Positions 41,381 through 52,435 of a stretch of 64,000 nt of DNA are shown piece after piece. The notes under the pieces are model-generated. The model had not been told where the DNA came from and did no database searches. It saw nothing but the letters and a program-made list of their open reading frames with translations. A program made the position numbers and the translations under genes. The stretch is from Aurantiochytrium sp. KH105 (taxonomy: Eukaryota > Sar > Bigyra > Thraustochytrida > Thraustochytriidae), in assembly GCA_003116975.1 (NCBI GenBank), contig BGKB01000051.1:326684-390683 (forward strand), written 5' to 3'. How positions within the stretch are numbered: position 1 is the stretch's first letter; each line of letters opens with the position of its first letter.

Positions 41381-42177
41381 CGTGGCCGCGCGGCGTCGCA
41401 TGCGCCGCGCCGACTCGCAAGCAGGATCTGCTCCGCACTTGCCCTGTGTCGGCCCCTTTTTCGCTGCCAGAGCGTCAACCGAGCGAGATCCTTGATCATC
41501 GAGATCTCCAGCACACACCTTCCAGAGGTGGTGTGTGCTCTTGCAGGGGTCCTCGTGGGGACGCTGGTAGCCGTTGGCTATTCTCGGTGCCTTCCGCCCG
41601 TCCCGAACGAACGTCCTCTGCTCGAGCCAAGCCGAGCAATGAGTCGCGTCCTCCCCAGGCTCGCCCGCGCGATGACAACGATGGAGTCAGCCGTGCTGCA
41701 TGCCGGCCATCCGGCCGGCCGACCGTCCGACCGGCCGACCGACCGACCACGCGCGCAAGCCATGCCAATCGGCACAAGTTGCGTTGATTGCGGGACTCGC
41801 GCCAATCGAAAAGAGGGTGAATGAATGACAGCTCGAGCTCGGAGTGAGTGAGTGAGTGAGGGTGGGCCGGTTTCGCTCTGCAGAGGACACCCGCGCAACG
41901 TCCAGGCGGGGACGCAGGCGTGCAAGCACAGCAAGCACAGCAAGCACTGCAAGCACAGCAAGCACAGCAAGCACAGCAAGCGAGCAGAGCTCAGCTGTAG
42001 CTGCAGACGGCCAGCCAGGTGAATGACCGGCCAGCGGAGTGGGATGCGCTATTTGTGAAGGTTTGCTCAGCTGTAGTCGCGTGCGGGCAAAGCAAGAGCT
42101 GCGGCGACGGCAAAGCTCGAGCCGACGAAGCAGCCAGGCGGGCCAGGGAGCACGCGGGCTTGCGCGGCGAGGCGGAA
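41381..42177. other. Divergent spacer with several simple repeats
   Basis: Lies between the ADPRM start and the large membrane protein. It holds a CCGG/CCGA tract (41705-41746), a GAGT run (about 41841-41860) and ten-base CAAGCACAG-type repeats (41922-41984). The membrane protein frame is open from a GTG at 42019. No further gene. Confidence 0.55.
41922..41984. repeat. 10-bp tandem repeat (GCAAGCACAG)
   Basis: Six copies of a decamer GCAAGCACAG, one with CTG in place of CAG, about 195 bp before the next start codon. Confidence 0.9.
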
Positions 42178-45100
42178 ATGATCACGCTCGTGGACAATGA
42201 ACGCGCGGGCGGCACGTGGCTGCAACTAGGCCAGGATGTCGGCGCCAGCGGTGCCAGCAGCGTACGCTTTCTAGGCAAACTCGGGCTGCACGCCCTCTTT
42301 GTGGCCACCGTGGTGATCCTCGCGCTCGCCTCTGACGGCGCGCAGATCCCCTGGGCCGTCATGTATGGTCCACTTCTGGCCGTGCTCGGGCTCACGCTCA
42401 CGTGGTTTGTCGTGGACCTCGTTTGCAGAGCACCGCACCTCGAGGAACGCGCCCTCTTTACTCTTTCCTTTGCGGTCTTTGTCCTCATCATCGGCACGAC
42501 CTCGGGCGCCATGGCGGCTCTCGTGGCTCGTGGCGTTCGCATCGTAGAATACGACAGCGTACTCGCCGACATTCCGAGCATGGACCTCACCTCGGGATCG
42601 CTCATGCGGCAATGGTCCGGCGCCAAACTCGGCGCCGATGACACGAGCGCCTTTGTTCAACTTGCCGAGGGCGACCCCTTTGCGGTCACGAACACCAACA
42701 TGAAGACCTGGATTGGGCTCAACATTAGTCACGCGGCCATTCAGCCCGTGTACAATGTGTCTCGAGTCAAGGAACGCTGCTTTGCGGAGCGCTCCGATGG
42801 CGTCTCCCGGCTATGCGCCTTGGACGAGGCTCCGGAAAATAAAATTGAGAGCAATGGATCCGCAACGGCCCAGTTCTGCTCCATTGCAGACCTTATTGAC
42901 GCGCCCTTTGAGCAGACGTGCCGATCTGTAGCCGATGCACGCTGTTCGCTCTATGTACGCCCCACGACCTTTTATGATTCAAGCGACGATCGAGCACTTG
43001 CGAATCGAATTGACAGCGGCATTCAAGACCTTGGCGAGGGCGCTCTCTGCTCCAACACGTGCCGCTACAATGGTGACAGAGAATGTGACGACAGTGGACC
43101 GCGCTCCTTGTACAGCGTGTGTTCATTCGGCACAGATTGCCAAGACTGCGGCACGCGAACGTGGCACATGCAAGGTTTTGCCAAGAGCATTTATTTCCCC
43201 ACATGCGGCTACTTTGAGGACTCGGACGCATCCACGGGCATCGAGAGCGGATTTCCTCAGCGGTACACGTCTCCCTGGGCCTATGGTCAGCGGGCTGTAT
43301 GTCAGCAGCCCTGCGCGGCAAGCCAGCTTGCCGCGCTCGAAGAAGCTTGCGATCTCGACTCTTCGACGCGATGTCAAGCCTCGACAAATGACGGAACCGC
43401 ATTTCTCGCCTATGCCACTTATCGGGAGGACGCTGCTGACAATATGACGTGGTGCTGCGACGCAACGACGTCCGAGGAAACCGAGACTGACACCTTTGCG
43501 ATTGTCGAGGCTCTTCGCGTAGAGAAAACGAGAGCCTTGATCTCAGTGCAAGACTGTTTCCAGGCCTGTCTTGTACAGTATTATTACGACCAAGGTGCGT
43601 GCAGCCTCGTTCAATTCGACACCGAGTCCGGGCGTTGCGAGCGCGTTGATCCGCGCGGCACAAGGCTTTGCAAAAGAACCTCTTTGGGCGACCTCGACTG
43701 CAGCGCGTCGCTTGCTCTTGTCCAAGCGCCCAAAGCAAGCAGCACCAGCAGCGCCAGCACTAGCACCAGGAGTGGCAGCGCTCTCGAAAATCAGCTTTCC
43801 TTTCCCGTGGGGGCCCCGCTCTCGGCAGAAGTAGCTCTGAGCACGGCAAACGTAGAGGATCCGTGGAATCGGCTCCAGGTGGCACCTTTGCCAGGCGTTT
43901 GGACGCACGCCAGTGCAACCTGGACAATGCACGTCATGCTGGCGCAAGGTTTTGCCGGGGACACGCCCTCGTCAATCGCATTGAACATGGACATGCAAGT
44001 CGTGCTCGCCCCATTTCTTTGCATCCCTCTAGTGCTTGCACTGCTTGCAATCTGCGTCTGCTGCACGCCAATCAACTGTCTTCCTGATGTTCGAGTCACG
44101 GATGAGGATGTGTGCGCCTGGGATTATGTTTGCTTTAAAGGTCCAGCCTATGTGCACGCGCAAGCCCACAACTTTCGACTGCTGACAATGGCGCTCATCC
44201 TCAGTCTCAGCGCCGTCTACTTGCTCTTTCGTAAACTCGTCTTTGGCCGCGCCGACCCGACTGCGCCCTCGTGGGCCGCCGTCCTCGTGCCCTTTTGGAT
44301 TGTAAGCGCGCTCGTGCTGGCAAGCTTTGCATCTTTGCTTGTCACCGCTCGACTCGTCTTAGCCAGCTCGTGTGGCTCGTATACGCAGCGCGCGCGCCTC
44401 GGCTTGCACAGCAACAGCTACCAGGCTTCGTCTCCACGAGGGCGGTTCTTGCTCTGCGCTTTTTGGATCAGCCTCGTGCTTTTGGTGCCCGCAGTCCTCT
44501 CGCTCATCCTGCTGAGCGTGCGTCTTGAGCAGAACGCACAACTCGAGTCATCGAGCGAGGAACGTTTGCATTTTGTGCTGCGTGTTGACGCCTTTAGCAC
44601 GACAATTCCTTTTCAACTAGGTCTTTTGATCAACATGGCTGGCTTTCTCATGTACAGTCTTACGGCCTTGTGCATTCGACTGTACGAATGGAAAATGACC
44701 CGTCTCGAAGCCCTTGAGCTCAGCGTTCGAGCCAAACTACGTCTCGACCGCGCCAAGCAAATTGCGCATCTCAAGGATCGCTTTTTGGAGCCGCAGAGAA
44801 CAAGTCAAGAGCTTATTGAGATTCTTCAGCTGTTTGTCTTTCGTGGTCGCGACTGCGCCGTCTCGCACGAGGAGGTTCGTAATTTGGGTCACGCCAAGCT
44901 CGCGCTACTCGAAGCATCTGGTCAAAACCTTGCGCAAACGTGGACTCCAGAAGTAGCTCGCGAGTACGGCGAGCTTCTCCGTTTCTTGCTCTCGTCTGCT
45001 TCAGATTGGCCACAGCAGACTTGTGGCGATAGCGCGGACAGAACCTTTAGTCCATCGAAGCGACTTTGCTTGCGCGATCTTGGATTTTCAACCGTCACGG

Positions 45101-45384
45101 GCTGGGCGGCTCTCGTTCTGCGTCCAGCGAGCATTCAGCGACGCATGCTTGCTCATCTCGAGGACGAGGCCGCCGCTGCGACTGAAAATTCGCAAGGATT
45201 CCTCAAATTCCTTTCCACAAAGCGGCGCGTTGCCAATGCGTTTTCTGCTCGCTTGGACGCCAACGAGCAACCTAACGAAGAGCAGCTTTTAGGAATCAGT
45301 TCTGCATCGTCATCAGGGCACAACGATGACGCCGAGGAGGAGAGGGAAGAGGAGCATATCCATGTTCAGCTCGCAGTCGTGTAG
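42178..45384 (+). CDS. Large polytopic membrane protein with cysteine-rich ectodomain
   Basis: 1068 residues from the ATG at 42178; the frame runs back to a GTG at 42019, where CAG/GTGAAT also resembles a splice donor, so an upstream exon is possible. Three hydrophobic helices near the N-terminus (LGLHALFVATVVILALA, then one in VMYGPLLAVLGLTLTWFVV, then FTLSFAVFVLIIGTT) are followed by an about 490-residue Cys-rich loop with several N-glycosylation sites. In it is CSNTCRYNGDRECDDSG followed by CSFGTDCQDCGTR, a Notch-LNR-like pattern frequent in stramenopile surface proteins. About five more helices follow, then a ~240-residue cytosolic tail with no known domain. I do not recognise a family. 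By layout it could be a surface receptor, channel-like protein or adhesion protein; none of these is shown. Confidence 0.75.
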   Translation: MITLVDNERAGGTWLQLGQDVGASGASSVRFLGKLGLHALFVATVVILALASDGAQIPWAVMYGPLLAVLGLTLTWFVVDLVCRAPHLEERALFTLSFAVFVLIIGTTSGAMAALVARGVRIVEYDSVLADIPSMDLTSGSLMRQWSGAKLGADDTSAFVQLAEGDPFAVTNTNMKTWIGLNISHAAIQPVYNVSRVKERCFAERSDGVSRLCALDEAPENKIESNGSATAQFCSIADLIDAPFEQTCRSVADARCSLYVRPTTFYDSSDDRALANRIDSGIQDLGEGALCSNTCRYNGDRECDDSGPRSLYSVCSFGTDCQDCGTRTWHMQGFAKSIYFPTCGYFEDSDASTGIESGFPQRYTSPWAYGQRAVCQQPCAASQLAALEEACDLDSSTRCQASTNDGTAFLAYATYREDAADNMTWCCDATTSEETETDTFAIVEALRVEKTRALISVQDCFQACLVQYYYDQGACSLVQFDTESGRCERVDPRGTRLCKRTSLGDLDCSASLALVQAPKASSTSSASTSTRSGSALENQLSFPVGAPLSAEVALSTANVEDPWNRLQVAPLPGVWTHASATWTMHVMLAQGFAGDTPSSIALNMDMQVVLAPFLCIPLVLALLAICVCCTPINCLPDVRVTDEDVCAWDYVCFKGPAYVHAQAHNFRLLTMALILSLSAVYLLFRKLVFGRADPTAPSWAAVLVPFWIVSALVLASFASLLVTARLVLASSCGSYTQRARLGLHSNSYQASSPRGRFLLCAFWISLVLLVPAVLSLILLSVRLEQNAQLESSSEERLHFVLRVDAFSTTIPFQLGLLINMAGFLMYSLTALCIRLYEWKMTRLEALELSVRAKLRLDRAKQIAHLKDRFLEPQRTSQELIEILQLFVFRGRDCAVSHEEVRNLGHAKLALLEASGQNLAQTWTPEVAREYGELLRFLLSSASDWPQQTCGDSADRTFSPSKRLCLRDLGFSTVTGWAALVLRPASIQRRMLAHLEDEAAAATENSQGFLKFLSTKRRVANAFSARLDANEQPNEEQLLGISSASSSGHNDDAEEEREEEHIHVQLAVV

Positions 45385-46423
45385 ACGATTACCACTTTTT
45401 CCCAAAACTTATGTAATATTGGCATTCCCTTTTCACCATGGATTTTTGTGAAAGTCGTTGTTGTTATTGATCGAGGCTGCGTCTTGCATGCATAAAATCC
45501 AAGCTTGAGCAATATGTTGCTCTTTCCTCGGAGCTATGAGCGTTTTCTCGACACACCCATCATCACGCAGTCAGCCAGCATGCGATGCCACATGCACAAA
45601 TGTATTGATCCACATTAATGAAGCGGACATTCCCAAAGACCTGATGCCAGGCGGGAAGCTGCTATCAGAGAGGGAGAGACATCGGAGGGGCGCGACGCAA
45701 GAACAGGACGTCGCGCGTGCACAACACGCCGGGTGCATTCGGTGTGTATACCCAAAATAACCTCAGGGTAGTCATAGACCTACATAGCAGAAATGGACCA
45801 GGGTCGCGACCTGGGACTGAGCGGAATAGACCTGGCAACGACCAAACTCGATGCCAGAAGCTGGCAGAACCGAAACCCACCATAATATTGATCTACACCA
45901 AAGCTAAATCCGAGCAGCAGCGTGAAAAGCCTACAATTTACTTTCCCCGTTTCGTGCAAGCCACAAAACGAAATTTCTTTTACGTTTATTGAAATCAACT
46001 TCATCTCTCCATTCTTTCTGACCTCTGAGGAATCACTGTCAACAAATATGCAAGTGAACAATGCACGTTCCATCCCAGGCTTATTGTGAGAGGATGATAT
46101 TCGGGTCGCCCATGGCAAACGTAATGGCTGGCGTGAAACTCCCCTTCATTATATAGCGCGGCTAGTTTCCTGCGGAAGTATTTTTTGCAAAAGGAATGAA
46201 GATGGCAATACTTGTATGTGAAGGCCTGTCTGCACCCTTACGCGCGAAGTCTTTCCGAGCGTGCGGGCGAGTCATGCAAGGACTTTTCTGTTGTGGTGCT
46301 CTTTGCGCCACTCTGACGAGAACATCCTTTGAGGATGAGCCCATGAAATGGCGAGACTCAAGCAGGGCAACAGGATGCGACCCATAAAATCGATTCCATT
46401 CTATAAAATCACATTCTCGGCAT
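45385..46423. other. Convergent intergenic region
   Basis: About 1 kb between the 3' ends of the membrane protein and the LRR-kinase-RING gene. AT-richer than the genes. Short open frames on both strands have no recognisable motif. Nothing else is seen. Confidence 0.6.
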
Positions 46424-49400
46424 CTATTGTTCGAACCTAAAATTGTCGCCGACAATATCCGGGGTAAGGAGAGGGCGCAGGCTCTGCTGGACGTGGGCAC
46501 GTACGTCTGCGTCTTCGATCTTTTCCGTCATGTAGCGGCGGAGACGCTGTGCACGAAGCCGAGCCCACGCTTGCTTTACAACAGCAACATCGCTCAAGAA
46601 TGGGCCTTCTTCGCCAGCAGGCTTTGACGCGCATGTTGCAACGTGCCGATGACAAGCGTCTGCATCATCGCCTGTGTCCTGCAGACACCATGCGCAAAAG
46701 TAGCATGGGCAAGCGGCACATTTGAGAGCGCAGCAGCCGTCAAAGTCAGCAAAGACTGTCGAGCAACGCGGGCACGACATGGCGAGGACCTCATCTTGAA
46801 TGTCGCGAATGTGACTTTGCGTCGTCTGGTCCAACTCATGTTCGCGAAGTGCTGCGTCGACGCGATCACGGAACTGACGCTCTTGTTCGGCTGCGGCGTC
46901 TCGCTCAAATTGCGCGCGCACAATGGCGAGTAGAGCTGAAAGATCCCCGTCTGGAACCGCGGATGCAATGGCTCGTCCAGAAACAAGGAGTTCACAGTCG
47001 GGCGCGCCACAGCATACGCTTCCATCTCGTAATACCTTGACGTGCGAGTGAGCCTCAATGGCAGCACGAACCGACTCGCTCAGGCACTCTATACACGCAA
47101 AGTGGCCATCAGCGCAAGAAACGCCTCCACTGACTGGATACACGTCGAGACAAATGACACATGAGGCCTCCTTTATAGGCTCAACTTGAAAGGCTTCGTG
47201 ATGCAAGGCCTCAAGCGCAGTGGGTCGCTGTGTTGGATCTGCAGACTGGAGAGACGAAACGAGTGNGCAGACTGGAGAGACGAAAGGAGGGCTTGAATTG
47301 CGTCAGACACCTCTGAGCCGTCAAAGAGTTCCGCGAGCACCACACCCACAGAAAACATGTCCACGGCAGGCTCGACCTTGTCGACATTTCCGTTGCGGAG
47401 TTCTGGCGCCATGTACTTGATGGTGGCCTGCATCGGCTGCGTCATGGTCACATTGTGCGTCTGCACGCCGTCAAAGTCGCCCAGCACCGGTGACAGACCC
47501 TTTGCGAGAAAGACGTTTTCTGGCTTGACATTGCAGTGCACGAAGCCTCGCGAATGCAGATCGTGGAGGCCAGAAAGGAGGCCAATGGCAATGCGCAGAC
47601 GAATTGCCATGTCTGCGTGCGAATGATCGCGAATCCACGTGGCGAGGTCGCCACCCGGATAAAACGGCATCAGAACGCAGCCCTCACGTGCATCCTGCAT
47701 AAAGGCGCCCTGAATCTGGACAATGTAGGCCGATTGAATCTGGGCAAGTGCCGCAACTTGATGGTAAAAGCGACTGCTCCACGCCTCGCTGGCGAGATGA
47801 AAGGCCTTGAGCACGAGATCGCGGCCATCGGGGCCACGTACTTTTTGCACAGACTTGCCAGGCTTGGACGCAAGCTCCTTGAGAGTGACAAAGTGCTCGC
47901 GACGAGCCGTTGTCCGCCATAAGGTCAGCTTGGACAGCTCCAACGGTGCTCCGCCGTCGCCCAAACCCAGCCGCTTCAGCCACTCCTGATCCCGGAGCAG
48001 CTCAGGGTAGTGCTCTTCTGCATGACGCAACAAGCGAGCTCGCTCCTTGCGCAGCTCGCTGTCGAGTTTGTCAACACTTCCGGTTTGAGCAAGCTCTTGC
48101 TCCAGGTCAGCGATTCGCGCTTGAGCTTCCTCGTCACCTCCTCTGGCATCTTCGCGGGCGTCGTCGAGTTCGAAAGCAAGACGCTTAAGCTTTCTCGTCT
48201 TGTTTCTGAGACTCTTGAGAAGAAGCTCTGCATCTTCGGTGTTTGGCTCAGTGAGTCCAGACGTGAGGCGCGAGAGCAAATGCCCAAGGACCTTTACGCG
48301 CGAGACCACGCTCGAAATCGTACGAGTGTAAAACGAGAACATGCAGGCCAACGCACGTCGCACTTCGTCGAGCGGGGCATCTGCCATGGGATCGCCTTTC
48401 TTCAAGACGTTGAGCTCCGCAATAAAAGCTTGGTGCACGTCCTGAAGTTCCAAGACCAACTCCTGTGATCTTTCGGGATAAGTCAGCGTTTTGAAGAATG
48501 TAGGCTGAATGCCAAGGCGCTTCGTGCTCTCTTCTAGTGCGTTGAGAGCTGCAGTGGTGCGTTCGCGTGCAGCAATCGCATCATGGCGAGCCTCCCACGC
48601 CTTGATGGCCTCCATCATGGTTCGAGTTGCCTCCTGTACTTGTCCAAAGGTCACTAGCTCCGCTGCATCGTCGATATTTTCTGCTTCGCCCAGGATATCC
48701 CGCCAGAGCTTGCGACAAGTGTTGGCCACGTCGTTTGCATCATCTTCCAGCTCCTGAAGCTTGGTTTCTGAAGATATTGCGAGAGTCTCTCGAATACACG
48801 TGAAAAGGTTGCGCCGCACCTGGTTCCGTTCAAGGATCTTTTCTGGGTCTGCCTTGACGGCTTCCTGCAGTGTGGTGAGCGCTTGCTCTTTCTCAGGTAC
48901 AGCTACTTGCTGCGAGTCAAAGTCTGCCACAATGGCACTCGGATTTTCGCGTGAGAGCTGCTCGGCAAAGAAATCGCGCAGCATTGTATGGAGTTCAGCC
49001 TTTTCCTCGCTACGCTTTGCCCGGGCATTGGAAAGCTTCGAGGCAATAATCTTGAGCTTGCTCGTTTGCTCAGGACCTACAAACGCTTGCAGCAACGCAC
49101 GGCGGTCTTGCAAGCTTGCTATCCCCAGTTTCTCAAACTGGGCGGAAGTGAGACTGCGAAACTTTTTCAATGTCCGCATGCCCTGCTCGTAAAGCTTGAC
49201 AACCATCTCTCGCAGTGCGTTGGTTTGTAGCCGCGCTAACGGTAACGAGTGTACGAAAAGAAGGAAGGCGTACAGCGTCAAATGAAATCTGGAAGAAGCA
49301 GCCGCAATGGCCTTCCTGATCCCGAGGGACTCGCTCGAAAGACCTGCGCTGTGCTTGAAAAGAAGCTTGGCTACAATAAGAGCATTGTCCTTATCCGTGC

Positions 49401-52400
49401 CTTTGCAGGCGTAGAACAGCGCTGTCTGACCTAGAGTGTCCCGCGCGTCGATTTGAGTCCCATTGACCACCAACGTTTCTGCCTCCGAGATGTCGCCGTT
49501 CTTGCACACTTGCATAAGAGGCGTCTGGCTCTGTTTGAGCAGAGTTTGATTGCGTTCGAGAGCGGCTTTGAGAGCAGGATTGTCGTAGTCGATGCTGTGA
49601 TTTCAAAATGTCAGAAGTAGGAATTTGATGCGGGTTGTGAGCTCTCTTTGAAACTTACCTGAGCGTTTGTAATGTTTTGTTTTCTGCGAGTGCGTTCGCT
49701 AGCGCCGTAGCGCCCTCGTGGCCGATATTGTTGTTATAAAGACTGCGCTCGTCATAACATGAGACGCCAAGATGAACGAAATCGCGCCCAAGGGTTGCAT
49801 TCCGTCGCACCTCATGCGTGCGTGCGTACGTGAGTTGTGGTCAGCCCTTGTTGCTTTCTTCTTGGGCTTCTCGCCTCACTTTCACTTTGTCGCAATGACT
49901 TACTCTAGCGTCTGCAGCGACTCATTGTTTGCGAGTGCGTTCGCCAGCGCCGTAGCGCCCTCTGCACCGATCTTGTTGTTATAAAGACTGCGCTCGTCAT
50001 AACATGGGACGAAAAGATGAACGAAATCGCGCCAAGGGTTGCATTTCGTCGCATCCCATGTGTGCGTGAGTGCGTGCGTACGTGAGTTTATGGTCAGCTC
50101 TTGTTGCTTTCTTCTTGGGCGTCTGGCCCCACTTGCACTTTCTCGCAATGACTTACTTTAGCGACTGCACCGACTCATTGCTCGCGAGTGCTTTCGCCAG
50201 CGCCTTGGCACCCTCTGCGCCGATTTTGTTGCTATTGAGACTGTGCTCGCCATAACATGAGACGCCAAAATGAACGAAATCGCGCCAAGGATTGCAATCC
50301 GTCGCATCCCATGCGTGAGTGCGTGCGTTTTTAAGTTGTGGTCAGCTCTTGTTGCTTCTTGGGCTTCTGGCCTCACTTTCACTTTCTCGCAATGACTTAC
50401 TCTAGCCTCTGCAGCGACTCATTGTTTGCGAGTGCGTTCGCTAGCGCCGCGGCGCCCTCGTGGCCAATATGGTTGTCATTAAGACTGCGCTCGCCATAAA
50501 TATGCGACGTCAAGATGAACGAAATCGCGTCAAGGGTTGCATTCCGTCGCATCCCATGCGTGAGTGCGTGCGTTTTTAAGTTGTGGTCAGCTCTTGTTGC
50601 TTCTTGGGCTTCTGGCCTCACTTTCACTTTGTCGCAATGACTTACTCTAGCCTCTGCAGCGACTCATTGTTTGCGAGTGCGTTCGCTAGCGCCGCGGCGC
50701 CCTCTGCGCCAATATGGTTGTCATTAAGACTGCGCTCGCCATAAATATGCGACGTCAAGATGAACGAAATCGCGTCAAGGGTTGCATTCCGTCGCATCCC
50801 ATGCGTGTGTGGGTACGTGAGTTGTGGTCAGCTCTTGTTGCTTCTTGGGCTTCTGGCTCCACTTTCACATTGTCGCAATGACTTACTCTAGCCTCTGCAG
50901 CGACTCATTGTTTGCGAGTGCGTTCGCTAGCGCCGTAGCGCCCCTGTCGCCGGTCTCGTTCCACCCAAGACTGCGCTCGTTATAACATGAGACGCCAAGA
51001 TGAACGAAATCGCGCCAAGGGTTGCATTCCGTCGCATCCCATGCGTGTGTGCGTGCGCACGTGAGCTGTGGTCAGCTCTTGTTGCTTTCTTCTTGGGCTT
51101 CTCGCCTCACTTTCACTTTGTCGCAAGGACTTACGATAGCATCTGCAGCGACTCATTGCTCGCGAGTGCGTTCGCCAGCGCCGTAGCGCCCTCTGCGCCA
51201 ATATTGTTGTCCCGAAGACTGCGCTCGTCATAACATGAGACGCCGAGATGAACGGAATTGCGCCAAAGGTTGCATTCCGTCGCATCCCATGCGTGAGTGC
51301 GTGCGTTTTAAAGTTGTGGTCAGCTCTTGTTGCTTCTTGGGCTTCTGGCCCCATTTTCACTGTGTCGCAATGACTTACTCTAGCGTCTGCAGCGACTCAT
51401 TGTTCGCGAGTGCGTTCGCCAGCGCCGTAGCGCCCTCGTCGCCGATAATGTTGTCTCTAAGACTGCGCTCGTCATAACATGGGACGAAAAGATGAACGAA
51501 ATCGCGCCAAGGGTTGCATTTCGTCGCATCCCATGTGTGCGTGAGTGCGTGCGTACGTGAGTTTATGGTCAGCTCTTGTTGCTTTCTTCTTGGGCGTCTG
51601 GCCCCACTTGCACTTTCTCGCAATGACTTACTTTAGCGACTGCACCGACTCATTGCTCGCGAGTGCTTTCGCCAGCGCCTTGGCACCCTCTGCGCCGATT
51701 TTGTTGCTAGTGAGACTGTGCTCGCCATAACATGAGACGCCAAAATGAACGAAATCGCGCCAAGGGTTGCATTTCGTCGCATCCCATGCGTGTGTGCGTA
51801 CGTGAGTTGTGGTCAGCTCTTGTTGCTTTATCCTTGGGTTTCTTTATGGCCCCACTTTCACTTTGTCGCAATGACTTACTATAGCGTGTACAGTGACTCG
51901 TTCTTTACGAGTGCGTTCGCCAGCGCCGTCGCGCCCTCGTGGCCGATATTGTTGTGCTCAAGACTGCGCTCGTCATGACATGAGACGCCAAGATGAACGA
52001 AATGGCGCCAAGGGTTGTATTACGTCGCATTCCATGCGTGCGTGCGTACGTGAGTTGTGGTCAGCTCTTGTTGCTTTCCTCTTGGGCTTCTGGCCCCACT
52101 TTCACTCTGTCGCAATGACTTACCCTAGCGTATGCAGCGACACGTTCTTTACGATTGCGTTTGCCAGCGCGGTGGCGCCCTTGTCACCGATGTTGCTGTT
52201 AAAAATACTGCGCTCGCCATAACATGAGACGCCAAGATGAACGAGATCGCGCCAAAGATTTCATTCCGTCGCATCCCATGCGTGCGTGAATGCGTTAGAT
52301 TTGATCAGCCGTTGTTGTGTCTTTTGTGAGGTCTCACAATTGGTCATTTACGTACCTGATTTCTTTCTCGCCGTTTTCGATCGCCTCAACTGCTTTTTGG

Positions 52401-52435
52401 ATTGCATTCTCGCCTCTTAAACGAAAAAAAAGCAT
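46424..52435 (-). CDS. LRR / ankyrin / degenerate kinase / RING-IBR multidomain protein (13 exons, frame broken by an assembly N)
   Basis: Exon model: 52435-52356 (ATG start); eleven 84-nt LRR exons 52207-52124, 51963-51880, 51715-51632, 51462-51379, 51218-51135, 50970-50887, 50729-50646, 50484-50401, 50240-50157, 49987-49904, 49742-49659; and a long last exon 49594-46424. Every junction is phase 2 with GTAAGT-like donors (GTACGT for the first). Each LRR exon codes one 28-residue ribonuclease-inhibitor-type repeat (LYNNKIGAEGATALANALAN type). The last exon gives an ankyrin-like start (SQTPLMQVCKNGDISEAE), a long coiled coil, a kinase-like domain (VLKAF, HCNVKPEN instead of HRDxKxxN, GDFDG instead of DFG, MAPEL), a RING (CVICLDVY...CADGHFACIEC) and an IBR-like zinc region (SCPRC...CHRHVATC). 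An N at 47266 with a duplicated 19-mer shifts the frame; dropping 26 bases gives about 1382 residues. Likely a pseudokinase-E3 ligase sensor protein (inference). Upstream coding beyond the first ATG is possible. Confidence 0.78.
47241..47285. other. Assembly join: single N inside a short duplication
   Basis: The 19-mer GCAGACTGGAGAGACGAAA occurs at 47241-47259 and again at 47267-47285, with the window's only ambiguous base (47266) between. Removing one copy with its spacer (26 bases) restores a continuous kinase-to-RING frame (ALLSSLQSADPTQRPTALEA), which aligns with SLISSLRPEDSSQRPTALDA in the nearby paralogue. This is most likely a contig-merging artefact. Confidence 0.85.
49595..52207 (-). 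repeat. Tandem array of LRR exon + intron units (11 copies, ~245 bp period)
   Basis: Eleven units, each an 84-nt exon plus an intron of about 157-169 bp (the last intron, 49595-49658, is shorter and different). Exon ends are spaced 241-253 bp apart. The introns are as similar to each other as the exons: each starts GTAAGTCATTGCGA or a variant, contains CCAGAAGCCCAAGAAGCAAC and a GCATGGGATGCGACG block, and ends GAGCGCAG or GAGCACAG. None of the eleven exons carries a stop or frameshift. Confidence 0.9.
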
